Shown here: piece after piece, positions 28,908-38,149 of the stretch
Layout of the letters: each line of letters begins with the position of its first letter
Numbering within the stretch: the stretch's first letter is position 1
Source: an uncultured Psychroserpens sp.
Lineage (GTDB): Bacteria > Bacteroidota > Bacteroidia > Flavobacteriales > Flavobacteriaceae
Direction: 5' to 3'
DNA: 64,000 nucleotides
NCBI RefSeq assembly: GCF_947503375.1
Contig: NZ_CANNDQ010000006.1
Coordinates: 62,001 to 126,000 of the forward strand
Notes under the pieces: model-generated
Seen by the model: the letters and a program-made list of their open reading frames with translations, nothing else
Databases searched by the model: none
What the model was told of the DNA's origin: nothing
Translations under genes and position numbers: made by a program

Positions 28908-30154
28908 TGGAACCTAAACTCATAGACCATCTATTTCGCCATCACAGTGGAAAGATGGTCTCTGTTTTAACTCGTATTTTCGGGTTAGTACATCTTGATA
29001 TCATTGAAGATGCTGTTCAAGATACGTTTATTAAAGCTAGCATTAATTGGCGAAATCAACAACCACAACATCCAGAAGCTTGGTTGACTACTGCTGCAAA
29101 GAATAGAGTTTTAGATATCTTTAGGAAACTTAAAACGGAACGTAATCACCTTCCGAAATTAAGCCAAGGCGTTGATACCATTGCCATTAATGAACTTTTT
29201 TTGGATACAGAGATTGAAGATGCGCAATTGCGAATGATCTTTACTGCTTGCCATCCAAAGCTTGATGCTAGAGATCGTATCTCTTTTGCTTTAAAAACAG
29301 TTTCAGGTTTCAGTACCAAAGAAATTGCTTCAGCATTATTATTAAAAGACGATACTGTAAAGAAGCGTTTATCTAGAGCAAGAAAAGTGATTCAAAAGGC
29401 TGATTTGCAATTCAAAATCCCTAGAGGTAAAATGCTTCGCGAGCGTTTAGAGAGTGTTATGGAAGTGCTGTACCTTATCTTTAATGAAGGGTTTCATTCA
29501 AACACAAAGGCACAATTGATCCGTACAGAATTATGTGGTGAAGCCATGCGTTTATGTCAATTATTGCTCAAGCGAAATGACATGCGTTTATCAGAAGTTT
29601 ACGCATTGTTTGCTTTAATGTGCTTTCATTCGTCTAGATTGGATAGTAAAATCAATTCTAATAATGAGATTTTAGATTTGAAGCATCAAGATAGAAGTCA
29701 GTGGCATTTCCCATTGATTGAATTAGGAAATTCTATGATGAATAAAGCTATTGAAACAGAAACATTTTCATGTTATCACTACGAAGCAGCTATAGCTGCC
29801 GAACATTTAAAAGCAAGTTCTTTTGAGACGACCAGTTGGGATAAGATTTTAAAGTTGTATGAAGCATTACATAGCTTGCAGCCTATGCCATCACACATAC
29901 TAACTATGGCAGTAATTTGTATGCAAAGCAATAATTATAAACAAGCTAATAACTATTTTAATAAGCTAAATGCTAGTGATTTAGGGCAACGTGCTTATTT
30001 GTATTATGCAGCCAAAGCAGATTATTATGCTTCTGAGCATAATTTCAAGGCGGCTCTAAAGCACATTGATCTTGCTTTAGAGAAAGTTACAAATGCACTA
30101 GAAAAAGCTTATTTAGATAAAAAGCGTGCGATTTGGCTAAGTGCGAATAATTAA
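28907..30154 (+). CDS. ECF sigma factor with C-terminal extension (ECF42-like)
   Basis: A 415-residue RNA polymerase sigma factor. Region 2 lies at about 10-75 (IIEDAVQDTFIKASINWRNQQPQHPEAWLTTAAKNRVLDIFRK) and region 4 at about 115-165 (ISFALKTVSGFSTKEIASALLLKDDTVKKRLSRARK). It is followed by a 250-residue helical extension with the ECF42 signature VLYLIFNEGFHSN and TPR-like repeats. No anti-sigma gene is adjacent; in this group the extension is thought to control activity. Coupling to a YCII protein is diagnostic. The stop shares TTAA (30151-30154) with the convergent GNAT gene. Confidence 0.93.
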   Translation: MEPKLIDHLFRHHSGKMVSVLTRIFGLVHLDIIEDAVQDTFIKASINWRNQQPQHPEAWLTTAAKNRVLDIFRKLKTERNHLPKLSQGVDTIAINELFLDTEIEDAQLRMIFTACHPKLDARDRISFALKTVSGFSTKEIASALLLKDDTVKKRLSRARKVIQKADLQFKIPRGKMLRERLESVMEVLYLIFNEGFHSNTKAQLIRTELCGEAMRLCQLLLKRNDMRLSEVYALFALMCFHSSRLDSKINSNNEILDLKHQDRSQWHFPLIELGNSMMNKAIETETFSCYHYEAAIAAEHLKASSFETTSWDKILKLYEALHSLQPMPSHILTMAVICMQSNNYKQANNYFNKLNASDLGQRAYLYYAAKADYYASEHNFKAALKHIDLALEKVTNALEKAYLDKKRAIWLSANN

Positions 30155-30723
30155 AATTCACTAAACAATTCAAGTTTTATAGTATTCCATTCGCACTTTA
30201 AAATTCCATAACAACAAGTACTGCGTCTAAATCCATCTTGCATTATTGTGTTACTTCGCAATATACCTTCAAGTGTAGCACCAATTTTTTCAACAGCTTT
30301 CCTTGATTTTACATTGCGCTCGTCTATTCTAAACTCTACTTTTTCAAATTCCATGGTTTCAAAAGCGTATTTAAGCATCAAGTATTTCATGTGCTTGTTA
30401 AGTCCAGTTCTCTGAAACGCATGACCAATCCATGTCCAACCAATATGTAGCACTTTATTCTTGTGATCTATTAACCCAAAGCGTGTGCTTCCTGCATACC
30501 TCTTATTTGCTTTATCATATACGATAAAAGGAATAATCGTTTTGTGATAATAACCATCAACTGCAGTTTGCACGTAGGCTTTTAACGCTTCCGGAGTAGA
30601 GATATTACTTGGTGAGAAAAAAATTAAACGCTCCTCTTGAGCAATATCTAATAAGTTGGTATAGTTACTCAAGTCTAAAAGAGTGAGTTTTACTCTATTG
30701 GTTTCTAATATAGGTGCATTCAT
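30151..30723 (-). CDS. GNAT N-acetyltransferase, RimJ/RimL type
   Basis: A 190-residue acetyltransferase. Core features are ETNRVKLTLLDLSN at the N-terminus, the acetyl-CoA loop region FQRTGLNKHMKYLMLKYAFE and FRIDERNVKSRKAVEKIGATLEGILR, as in ribosomal-protein and amino-group acetyltransferases. The target is unknown. It is the second gene of a two-gene unit and overlaps the preceding hydrolase gene by 4 bases (ATGA). Confidence 0.88.
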   Translation of the reverse strand: MNAPILETNRVKLTLLDLSNYTNLLDIAQEERLIFFSPSNISTPEALKAYVQTAVDGYYHKTIIPFIVYDKANKRYAGSTRFGLIDHKNKVLHIGWTWIGHAFQRTGLNKHMKYLMLKYAFETMEFEKVEFRIDERNVKSRKAVEKIGATLEGILRSNTIMQDGFRRSTCCYGILKCEWNTIKLELFSEF

Positions 30724-31355
30724 ACTAAATTACTGATCAAATCAACATTAACAATGTGAGTTCCTTCAAAAGGAAGTATGTTCACTTTAGTTCCAAATAA
30801 TTCATGTACACGATTCGTTTCGTAAATCATCCGTTCATCATTCAAATACTCATCGTTAATGCCATAAATAAGTGAAATTTTTGCCTTTAAGAATTTAAAA
30901 TCTTTTGAATTTAGTTCTTTTGGAATACCTCCAGAATGTAAAACCAATTGTGAACATTGCAATTGTCGTTTAGCTACATATCTCATAGCAACACTTACGC
31001 CTTGCGAATAACCAAATAGAATTAAATTTATATGTTTAGGAAGTTTCTCAGCTTCAAATATAGCATCAAAATTACGCATTATATTTTCAGTTTCCTTTAT
31101 TGTGTTTTCTCTGGTTAACCATGTAGCTCCTATATGTTTGAATTTTGGAGGAATGTAATGTTTACTTTGTGCTTGAGGCGCAATGATGTAGTTCTCCTTA
31201 GTATTGAGTTGAGTGAAATATTTTAAAAAATAACGACTCAAATAACTCATGCCATGGCATACAAACCATACGTTCTTTGTGTGCGCTGTTAAATTGTTTA
31301 AAGTAGAATATGTATTTGTGGTTGTATAAGATATTTCTTTTTCTATGGAATTCAT
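30720..31355 (-). CDS. Small alpha/beta hydrolase (phospholipase/carboxylesterase-like)
   Basis: A 211-residue cytoplasmic alpha/beta hydrolase with no signal peptide. The triad is readable: Ser117 in FGYSQGVS, Asp168 in YGINDEY and His200 in EGTHIV; VCHGMSY near residue 33 may form the oxyanion part. The length and GYSQG nucleophile elbow fit the phospholipase/carboxylesterase group. It is divergent from the menaquinone thioesterase gene 51 bases away. A role as the missing MenH is conceivable but not supported by motifs. Confidence 0.8.
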   Translation of the reverse strand: MNSIEKEISYTTTNTYSTLNNLTAHTKNVWFVCHGMSYLSRYFLKYFTQLNTKENYIIAPQAQSKHYIPPKFKHIGATWLTRENTIKETENIMRNFDAIFEAEKLPKHINLILFGYSQGVSVAMRYVAKRQLQCSQLVLHSGGIPKELNSKDFKFLKAKISLIYGINDEYLNDERMIYETNRVHELFGTKVNILPFEGTHIVNVDLISNLV

Positions 31356-31406
31356 TTAGCAATTGATTTTGTATTTTTGTTTCCCATTTAAAAATACAGT
31401 ATTTCT

Positions 31407-31832
31407 ATGCAATTATCTAAAGAAAATATTCTAGCAAATGCAAATGCCGCTAGCAAAAATACACTTTTGGAAACCTTAGATATTAAGATTGTAGATTATG
31501 GTGAAGATTTTTTAATCGCAAGAATGCCAGTTACATCTAGAGTACATCAACCTGATGGTATATTGCATGGAGGCGCTACTGCTGCTTTGGCTGAAAGTGT
31601 TGGAAGTTTTGCATCTCATATTTTTTTAGATATTGAAAATAAATTTATTCGTGGCTTAGAAATTACAGTAAATCATATCAAGAGTGTAAGTGAAGGTTTT
31701 GTCTATGCTAAGGCTACATTTTTACACAAAGGTAGAACTACACAACTTATTGATATAAAAATTACAGATGACAACGACAATCTAATTTCGATTTGTAGAC
31801 TGTCAACCATTTCTCTTCCAAAAAAAGGCTAA
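31407..31832 (+). CDS. menI: Hotdog-fold thioesterase, probable DHNA-CoA hydrolase
   Basis: A 141-residue PaaI/YbdB-type hotdog thioesterase. The signature HQPDGILHGGATAALAESVGSFAS contains the HGG loop and the likely catalytic Glu. It is coupled to menF by a TAATG overlap and lies upstream of menD, so it most likely hydrolyses 1,4-dihydroxy-2-naphthoyl-CoA in menaquinone synthesis; this assignment rests on context. A TATTTTTG box at 31372-31379 fits a promoter. Confidence 0.83.
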   Translation: MQLSKENILANANAASKNTLLETLDIKIVDYGEDFLIARMPVTSRVHQPDGILHGGATAALAESVGSFASHIFLDIENKFIRGLEITVNHIKSVSEGFVYAKATFLHKGRTTQLIDIKITDDNDNLISICRLSTISLPKKG

Positions 31833-32947
31833 TGGATTCAGTTTCTTTTTTAGACCTCATACAATCCCAATTCAAAAAAAAGCACCCTTTTGTTGCCTAC
31901 AGACTACCGCATTCATCATCAACTAAACTTTTGCTTCAGCAAGAGGATACAATTTTTTATGCTGGAGACTATAAAGAAAGCGGATTTATATTTGCACCTT
32001 TTGATACCAAAAATAAAAGTATTTTAATTCCAACTGCGAAGTCAGAATCGTATGAAGCCATTCTTGAAGATTTTAGTGTTGATGAAAAAGACTCAGTATA
32101 TGATTTTGAATCTAAAGAAGGAAAAGATTCGCATATTCGTCTTGTTAATTCTGGTATTAATGCAATACAAAAAGGTTTTTTTGAAAAAGTTGTCCTCTCT
32201 CGTTGCGAAACGATAGCATATTCTAATAATCAACCAGCAGCTATTTTCAAACAACTATTAGTTCATTATAAATCTGCTCTAGTCTATTTATGGTATCATC
32301 CAAAAGTTGGTTTGTGGTTAGGTGCATCACCTGAAATACTTCTTAAGGTTGAAAACAGAAGGTTTGAAACGGTCTCATTAGCTGGCACTCAACCATATAA
32401 TGGAACGTTAGATGTGTCATGGAAAACAAAAGAGTTGGTTGAACAAGATATCGTTACCAATGCTATACGCCATGCATTGGGAGAAAATGTAGCACATTTT
32501 CATTTCTCTGATCTTGAAACTGTTAGAGCTGGTAACTTGTTGCATCTTCAAACTAAAATAACAGGAGTTTTATCGTCAGATTTAAAGATAATATTAGATA
32601 AATTGCACCCAACACCAGCCGTTTGCGGTTTACCAAAAGATAGTGCTAAGGCTTTTATTTTGAAGAACGAAAACTATAATCGTGAGTTTTACACAGGCTT
32701 TTTAGGTGAACTAAATATGAAGCGTAACCAAACAAGGAATATAAATAAACGTAATGTTGAAAATAATGCCTATTCAACGGTAAAAAATGTATGCAATTTA
32801 TTTGTGAATTTACGATGTATGCAACTTAAAAAAGACCAAGCTTTGATCTATGTTGGTGGAGGAATTACCGAAGATTCTAACTCTGAGTTTGAATGGATGG
32901 AAACGGTTTCAAAAACACAAACAATAAAGCGTGTTTTGTTATTGTAA
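31832..32947 (+). CDS. menF: Isochorismate synthase
   Basis: Converts chorismate to isochorismate, the first step of menaquinone synthesis. The 371-residue chorismate-binding domain has FEKVVLSRCE, GLWLGASPEILLKV, FETVSLAGTQPYNG, ELVEQDIVT, LHPTPAVCGLPKD and YVGGGITEDSNSEFEWMET, which line the active site in this family. It is short at the N-terminus compared with E. coli MenF, as is usual in Bacteroidota. Its ATG overlaps the thioesterase stop, and menD follows after 51 bases. Confidence 0.93.
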   Translation: MDSVSFLDLIQSQFKKKHPFVAYRLPHSSSTKLLLQQEDTIFYAGDYKESGFIFAPFDTKNKSILIPTAKSESYEAILEDFSVDEKDSVYDFESKEGKDSHIRLVNSGINAIQKGFFEKVVLSRCETIAYSNNQPAAIFKQLLVHYKSALVYLWYHPKVGLWLGASPEILLKVENRRFETVSLAGTQPYNGTLDVSWKTKELVEQDIVTNAIRHALGENVAHFHFSDLETVRAGNLLHLQTKITGVLSSDLKIILDKLHPTPAVCGLPKDSAKAFILKNENYNREFYTGFLGELNMKRNQTRNINKRNVENNAYSTVKNVCNLFVNLRCMQLKKDQALIYVGGGITEDSNSEFEWMETVSKTQTIKRVLLL

Positions 32948-32998
32948 GTCTATTTAAAGCGCTATTTTTTTCTTAAATTTGTAGATACAAACTTATAC

Positions 32999-34759
32999 AT
33001 GGCTTATCCAAAAATTCCCCTTGCGCAAACTGTAGTTCAATTGTGCAAACTCAAAGGCATAAAACACATTGTTATTTCACCAGGAAGTAGAAATGCACCT
33101 TTAACAATTGGTTTTACAAACGATGATTTTTTCTCATGCTATAGTATCGTTGATGAGCGTAGTGCTGCATTCTTTGCGTTGGGAATAGCACAACAAACAC
33201 ATGAAGCAGCTGCAATAATTTGTACTTCGGGAAGTGCTGTGCTAAATTATTATCCAGCAGTAGCTGAAGCTTATTTTAGTAACATTCCAATGATTGTTAT
33301 TTCTGCAGATCGACCAAAACATTTAGTTGGTATTGGAGATGGGCAAACCATCAATCAAAAAAACGTTTTTGAAAATCATATTCTTTATTCAGCAAATTTG
33401 AAACTTGATCTTAATGACGAGAGTAGACTGCCGCAAGACCAAGAACTTCCCATTTTTAAAAGTATTGAGAACAAATTAGAACGCTTTTTAGGTTTGCAAC
33501 AGGGAATTCAATCATTTAATGAAGAAGAAATAAATACAGCACTTAATCTAGCAAAGTTTAAGCAAGGCCCTGTTCATATTAACGTTCCTTTTGATGAACC
33601 TTTATATGAACTCGTTGAAGCGCTTACAATTAGCCCAAAGATTAAAGAATTGGAAACGAAACCATACAAGATAGATGCTGCAGAACTAAATGATTGTTTA
33701 GATGAATGGTATATAGCTAAGCGTAAAATGATTTTAGTGGGTGAACTAAAACCAAATTCAATTGAAAAAGAAGTATTAGACGAGTTAGTAGATGATGATG
33801 GTGTAATCGTTTTCACAGAAACCACATCAAACATATATCATCCTAATTTTTTTCCAAGTATAGATAAAATAATTGCACCTCTAACAGATGAAGAGTTCAA
33901 ATTGCTACAACCAGATATCTTGATCACATTAGGAGGGATGATTGTCTCAAAGAAAATAAAAGCATTTTTGAGGCAATACCAACCAAAGCAGCATTGGCAT
34001 GTTGGTGAGCATCAAGCTAATGACACATTTTTTTGCTTGACCAAACATATCGAAACTGCTCCTAATCAGTTTTTTAAAGAGTTTTTAACACGTATTACAC
34101 ATGTAGCTAAAAGCAATTATTTTGAGTTTTGGGTTAACATAAAACAACATAGGAATAAAAAACATATTGAATATATCAAAGAAATTCCATTGAGTGACCT
34201 TAAAGTCTTTGATCGAATACTTAAAGAAATCCCGGCTGGAAGTGCATTACAATTGGGTAATAGTTCAACAATTCGATATGCTCAACTTTTCAATATTAAA
34301 CCATCAATAGACGTGTTTTGCAATAGAGGTACAAGTGGTATAGATGGCAGTACATCTACAGCTATTGGTTATGCTGTGGCATCAAAAAAGCAAACAACAT
34401 TCATAACTGGTGATTTGAGTTTTTTTTACGATAGTAACGCGCTCTGGAACAATTATATACCTAATAACTTCAGAATAATTCTTATTAATAATAATGGAGG
34501 AGGTATTTTTAGAATTTTGCCTGGCCACAAAAACACAGCCAATTTTGATAATTATTTTGAAACCATACACCACCTAAATGGAAAGCAATTATGTGATATG
34601 TATGGTTTTGATTATGATCAAGCATCTACAGAAACTGAGTTAGCAGAAGTATTGAAAAACTTTTTCAGTAAGTCAAAAATGCCGAAGCTTTTAGAAGTGT
34701 TTACGCCAAGGTCACTTAATGATGCTATACTTTTAGAATATTTCAATTTTATTAAGTAA
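32999..34759 (+). CDS. menD: SEPHCHC synthase (2-succinyl-5-enolpyruvyl-6-hydroxy-3-cyclohexene-1-carboxylate synthase)
   Basis: ThDP-dependent enzyme adding the succinyl semialdehyde unit from 2-oxoglutarate to isochorismate. The 586 residues show the three-domain ThDP fold: N-terminal SPGSRNAPLTIGF with the activating Glu in IVDERSAAFFALG, and C-terminal NRGTSGIDGSTSTAIGYA, TGDLSFFYDSNALWNN (ThDP/metal motif GDxxF) and LINNNGGGIFRILPG. It probably belongs to the operon started at the thioesterase; a TAAATTTG box at 32974-32981 may add an internal promoter. Confidence 0.96.
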   Translation: MAYPKIPLAQTVVQLCKLKGIKHIVISPGSRNAPLTIGFTNDDFFSCYSIVDERSAAFFALGIAQQTHEAAAIICTSGSAVLNYYPAVAEAYFSNIPMIVISADRPKHLVGIGDGQTINQKNVFENHILYSANLKLDLNDESRLPQDQELPIFKSIENKLERFLGLQQGIQSFNEEEINTALNLAKFKQGPVHINVPFDEPLYELVEALTISPKIKELETKPYKIDAAELNDCLDEWYIAKRKMILVGELKPNSIEKEVLDELVDDDGVIVFTETTSNIYHPNFFPSIDKIIAPLTDEEFKLLQPDILITLGGMIVSKKIKAFLRQYQPKQHWHVGEHQANDTFFCLTKHIETAPNQFFKEFLTRITHVAKSNYFEFWVNIKQHRNKKHIEYIKEIPLSDLKVFDRILKEIPAGSALQLGNSSTIRYAQLFNIKPSIDVFCNRGTSGIDGSTSTAIGYAVASKKQTTFITGDLSFFYDSNALWNNYIPNNFRIILINNNGGGIFRILPGHKNTANFDNYFETIHHLNGKQLCDMYGFDYDQASTETELAEVLKNFFSKSKMPKLLEVFTPRSLNDAILLEYFNFIK

Positions 34760-34847
34760 ATGTTATTTGTGACATAACATATTCATGTGTGTCATAAAAA
34801 CAGTTATCTTTATAAGGCTTTTTATTAACACTAAAATATAATTTAAC

Positions 34848-35186
34848 ATGAGCAAAAGAGACGAATTAATTGCAAAATATGCAGCAGATCTGAAAGATAA
34901 ATGCGGTGTAAATCCTGATATGGATTTATTGACCAAAGTCACAATTGGTTGTGGTCCATCGATCTATAATGCAGATTCTGCTACAGTTTCCGCTTCTGAT
35001 GAATCAGAATTAGAGACTGTAAAAAATAACTTTCTAATCAATAAGCTAGGTTTAAATGATAGTGCAGATTTAGATAAAGGTATCGCTGCTGTTATGGAAA
35101 CCTATGGCAAGTCAAACAGAAATAAGTATAGAGCAGTAGTGTATTACTTATTGACTAAACATTTCAATAAAGAATCAGCTTATTAA
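34848..35186 (+). CDS. DUF2853 family protein
   Basis: Small soluble protein of 112 residues with DUF2853 sequence features (KRDELIAKYAADLKDKCGVNPDMDLLTKVTIGCGPSIYNADSATVSASDESELETVKNNFLINKLGL). The function is unknown. It is a separate unit: it is preceded by a possible TATCTTTA box and followed by a strong terminator. Confidence 0.86.
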   Translation: MSKRDELIAKYAADLKDKCGVNPDMDLLTKVTIGCGPSIYNADSATVSASDESELETVKNNFLINKLGLNDSADLDKGIAAVMETYGKSNRNKYRAVVYYLLTKHFNKESAY

Positions 35187-35205
35187 ATTTTATGCTACAA
35201 GTATC

Positions 35206-35243
35206 AAGCGTTATGATTCAATAGAATTATAACGCTTTTTTTA
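35206..35243 (+). terminator. Intrinsic terminator after the DUF2853 gene
   Basis: A 14-base stem (35206-35219 with 35224-35237, one G-T wobble), loop AATA and a following T-run form a canonical terminator. Confidence 0.88.
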
Positions 35244-35263
35244 GTTCTAAAACCTAATATCTG

Positions 35264-35271
35264 TATCTTTG
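35264..35271 (+). promoter_or_regulatory. Promoter box TATCTTTG directly before the CvfB-like start codon
   Basis: A perfect TAnnTTTG box ends only 4 bases before the ATG at 35276. With the start point a few bases downstream of the box, the transcript would begin at or within a few bases of the ATG, that is, leaderless or almost so. Confidence 0.6.
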
Positions 35272-35275
35272 CAGC

Positions 35276-36106
35276 ATGATAAAAATAGGTGATTACAATA
35301 CGCTAGATATAATACGAGAATCTGAACAAGGACTCTATCTTTCAGATGAAGATGGAAATGAAGTATTACTCCCTAATCGATACATTCCAGAAACGTTTAA
35401 AATATGGGATCCATTAGAAGTTTTTGTTTACTTAGACAACGAAGAGCGTCCTGTAGCTGTAACAGATGATCCATATGTTACAGTGAATGATTTTGCAGTG
35501 TTACGATGTAATCAGGTAACACAACATGGTGCGTTTCTTGATTGGGGAATGGTAAAAGAACTATTTTGCCCATTTAAAGAGCAAGCCTATAAAATGAAGG
35601 CTGGTGGTTGGTACCTTATTTATTGTTATTTAGATGATGAAACAAATAGACTAGTGGCTTCAAGTAAGACCAATAGTTTTCTAGATAATAAACAGCTTAC
35701 AGTAAAGCAATTTGATGAAGTGGATCTCATTGTTTCTCATCCATCAGAGTTAGGAATGAATGTCATTGTTAACAAACAACATTTAGGTCTTATATTTCAA
35801 GATGATATCTATAAAGAGCTTAGTGTAGGAGATAAGCTTAAAGGGATCGTGAAAAAAGTGCGTCATGACAATAAGTTAGACATTACTTTAGGGCAAATAG
35901 GTTATAGAAATATTGAGCCAAATGCAGAACTTATATTAAATACATTAGAAGATAATAATGGCTTTTTACCCTTAACCGATAAATCTAATCCAGAACAAAT
36001 AAAATTAGAGTTAGAAATGAGTAAAAAAAGCTTTAAAAAAGCGATTGGCTCATTATATAAACAACGATTGATCACTATAGAGAAAGATGGCATTCGATTA
36101 GTGTAA
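35276..36106 (+). CDS. S1 RNA-binding domain protein, CvfB-like
   Basis: A 276-residue protein of the CvfB/YitL family, built of consecutive S1-like OB folds and a C-terminal winged helix. The N-terminal segment GLYLSDEDGNEVLLPNRYIPE, then GAFLDWGMVKELFCPFKEQ and VGDKLKGIVKKVRHDNKLDITLGQIGYR, are S1-type RNA-binding strands, while KKSFKKAIGSLYKQRLITIEKDGIRLV is the winged helix. It is thought to be an RNA-binding regulator; targets here are unknown. Its promoter box lies almost on the start codon. Confidence 0.88.
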   Translation: MIKIGDYNTLDIIRESEQGLYLSDEDGNEVLLPNRYIPETFKIWDPLEVFVYLDNEERPVAVTDDPYVTVNDFAVLRCNQVTQHGAFLDWGMVKELFCPFKEQAYKMKAGGWYLIYCYLDDETNRLVASSKTNSFLDNKQLTVKQFDEVDLIVSHPSELGMNVIVNKQHLGLIFQDDIYKELSVGDKLKGIVKKVRHDNKLDITLGQIGYRNIEPNAELILNTLEDNNGFLPLTDKSNPEQIKLELEMSKKSFKKAIGSLYKQRLITIEKDGIRLV

Positions 36107-36140
36107 TGTTTCAATAAGCGAAAATGTTAATAAGTAACTA

Positions 36141-36167
36141 TTTGATGGTCATAAAATTGTATTTTTG
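36141..36167 (+). promoter_or_regulatory. Candidate menB promoter
   Basis: TTTG at 36141-36144 and TATTTTTG at 36160-36167 resemble the -33 and -7 elements, although the 15-base spacer is shorter than usual. The predicted start is about 22 bases before the ATG at 36194. Confidence 0.45.
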
Positions 36168-36193
36168 TAAATCTTAAAAATAGAGTAGCGATA

Positions 36194-37033
36194 ATGAATG
36201 AAATAAGTTGGAAAACTGTAAAAGCATATGAAGATATCACCTATAAGAAATGTAATGGTGTAGCAAGAATAGCTTTTAATAGACCAGATGTTAGAAATGC
36301 ATTTAGGCCAAAGACTACAAGTGAACTCTATGATGCGTTCTATGATGCAAATGAAGATGTTGATATTGGTGTTGTATTGCTTTCTGCTGAAGGACCTTCA
36401 ACTAAGGATGGAATTTGGAGTTTTTGCTCTGGAGGAGATCAAAAGGCAAGAGGACACCAAGGTTATGTTGGTGAAGATGGTTACCATCGTTTAAACATTC
36501 TTGAAGTGCAACGACTTATTCGTTTTATGCCAAAAGCAGTGATTGCAGTTGTCCCTGGTTGGGCTGTAGGAGGAGGTCATAGTTTACATGTTGTTTGCGA
36601 CCTAACTCTAGCAAGCAAAGAACATGCTATATTTAAACAAACAGATGCTGATGTTACAAGTTTTGATGGTGGTTACGGTTCAGCCTATTTGGCCAAAATG
36701 GTTGGACAAAAAAGGGCAAGAGAAATATTTTTTCTCGGAAGAAACTATTCGGCACAAGAAGCTCATGAAATGGGTATGGTAAATGCGGTTATACCTCATA
36801 AGAAATTAGAAGCTACTGCATACCAATGGGCTCAAGAAATATTAGCCAAATCTCCAACATCTATAAAAATGCTCAAATTTGCAATGAACCTTACTGATGA
36901 TGGTATGGTAGGGCAACAAGTATTTGCTGGAGAGGCTACGCGTCTCGCTTACATGACAGATGAAGCAAAAGAAGGAAGAGATGCATTCTTAGAAAAGCGT
37001 AAACCCAATTTTGATAAAAAGTGGATTCCATAA
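36194..37033 (+). CDS. menB: 1,4-dihydroxy-2-naphthoyl-CoA synthase
   Basis: Crotonase-fold enzyme that closes the second ring of menaquinone. The 279 residues include FNRPDVRNAFRPKT, CSGGDQKARG, VPGWAVGGGHSLHVVCDLTLAS (oxyanion hole) and DADVTSFDGGYGSAYLAKMVGQKRAREIFFLGR, all near-invariant in MenB. menA follows after 15 bases, forming a two-gene unit. Confidence 0.97.
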   Translation: MNEISWKTVKAYEDITYKKCNGVARIAFNRPDVRNAFRPKTTSELYDAFYDANEDVDIGVVLLSAEGPSTKDGIWSFCSGGDQKARGHQGYVGEDGYHRLNILEVQRLIRFMPKAVIAVVPGWAVGGGHSLHVVCDLTLASKEHAIFKQTDADVTSFDGGYGSAYLAKMVGQKRAREIFFLGRNYSAQEAHEMGMVNAVIPHKKLEATAYQWAQEILAKSPTSIKMLKFAMNLTDDGMVGQQVFAGEATRLAYMTDEAKEGRDAFLEKRKPNFDKKWIP

Positions 37034-37048
37034 AACGCCCTCAATTTT

Positions 37049-37954
37049 ATGTTTAAAAAGATCAAGCCTTGGATTTCAGCTTTTAGATTAAGAACATTGC
37101 CACTATCTATATCTGGTATCGTTATAGGTGCATGTCTAGCGCACCATAATGGCGCATTCAATGTTTATGTATTTCTTATAGCTGTTTTATTGACGATCAG
37201 CCTTCAAATACTTTCTAATCTAGCTAATGATCTAGGTGACGGTGTCAAAGGAACAGATAATGAGGAAAGAGTAGGGCCACAAAGAGCGATACAAAGTGGA
37301 GCAATCTCAGAAGATCAAATGATGCTCGCCATTAAAAATAATATTCTCATAGTAGCTGGCCTAACAGTTTTATTAATCTATACAGCATTAGGTGTGCACC
37401 ATCTATTTTTATCATTATTATTTCTTGTTTTGGCAGGTTTATCGATTTATGCTGCTATAAGTTATACTGTAGGCGAGTCTGCCTATGGTTATAAAGGTCT
37501 TGGAGATATATTTGTATTTATTTTCTTCGGTTTAGTAAGTGTAGGTGGTAGCTATTTGTTATTTACGCAACGGATAGATCATCATATTTTTTTACCAGCT
37601 ATAGCATTAGGATTATTAAGTGTAGGTGTTTTGAACCTCAATAATATGAGAGATATTGAGACAGATGAGCGCTCAAAAAAAATCACATTAGCTGTAAAAT
37701 TAGGTAAAAAACGAGCAAAGCAATACCACTTATTCTTAATAGGAAGTGCTATATTAGTTTCCTCAATTTTTGGATTACTATATTTTTCATCGTTTTATAA
37801 TCTATTATTTATGATTGCGTATGTTCCATTAATCATACATATGAAGAAAATTAGTAACGCATCTATTCCCAATGATTTTGATTCTCAACTAAAGGTATTG
37901 GCATTGACCACATTTCTTTTTTCTGTACTTTTAGGAATTGGATATATTATGTAA
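37049..37954 (+). CDS. menA: 1,4-dihydroxy-2-naphthoate polyprenyltransferase
   Basis: Integral membrane UbiA-type prenyltransferase of 301 residues with about eight helices, attaching the isoprenoid tail to DHNA. The first Asp-rich motif NDLGDGVKGTD lies at 60-70 and the second, NNMRDIETDERS, near residue 197. It is co-transcribed with menB and ends before a 195-base gap containing a terminator hairpin. Confidence 0.95.
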   Translation: MFKKIKPWISAFRLRTLPLSISGIVIGACLAHHNGAFNVYVFLIAVLLTISLQILSNLANDLGDGVKGTDNEERVGPQRAIQSGAISEDQMMLAIKNNILIVAGLTVLLIYTALGVHHLFLSLLFLVLAGLSIYAAISYTVGESAYGYKGLGDIFVFIFFGLVSVGGSYLLFTQRIDHHIFLPAIALGLLSVGVLNLNNMRDIETDERSKKITLAVKLGKKRAKQYHLFLIGSAILVSSIFGLLYFSSFYNLLFMIAYVPLIIHMKKISNASIPNDFDSQLKVLALTTFLFSVLLGIGYIM

Positions 37955-38063
37955 ATTTTAACATAAATATTTGGTTTTCAAATAATTAATCATTATATTT
38001 AAGTTGAAAATTTTGTAGGTCGGCATTATTTGCTATTATGTTGGCAATAAAATTTGGGGCTTT

Positions 38064-38105
38064 AAAACTCAGGCAAATTACTTATAATCTGTCTGAGTTT
38101 TTTCG
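38064..38105 (+). terminator. Intrinsic terminator downstream of menA
   Basis: A 12-base stem (38064-38075 with 38090-38101, one wobble), a 14-base loop and a T-run support termination. It lies 110 bases beyond the menA stop; nothing else was recognised in the gap 37955-38149. Confidence 0.65.
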
Positions 38106-38149
38106 TATTTTTCATTTTGAAATGAGTACGAATCAAAATACACTAAGAA

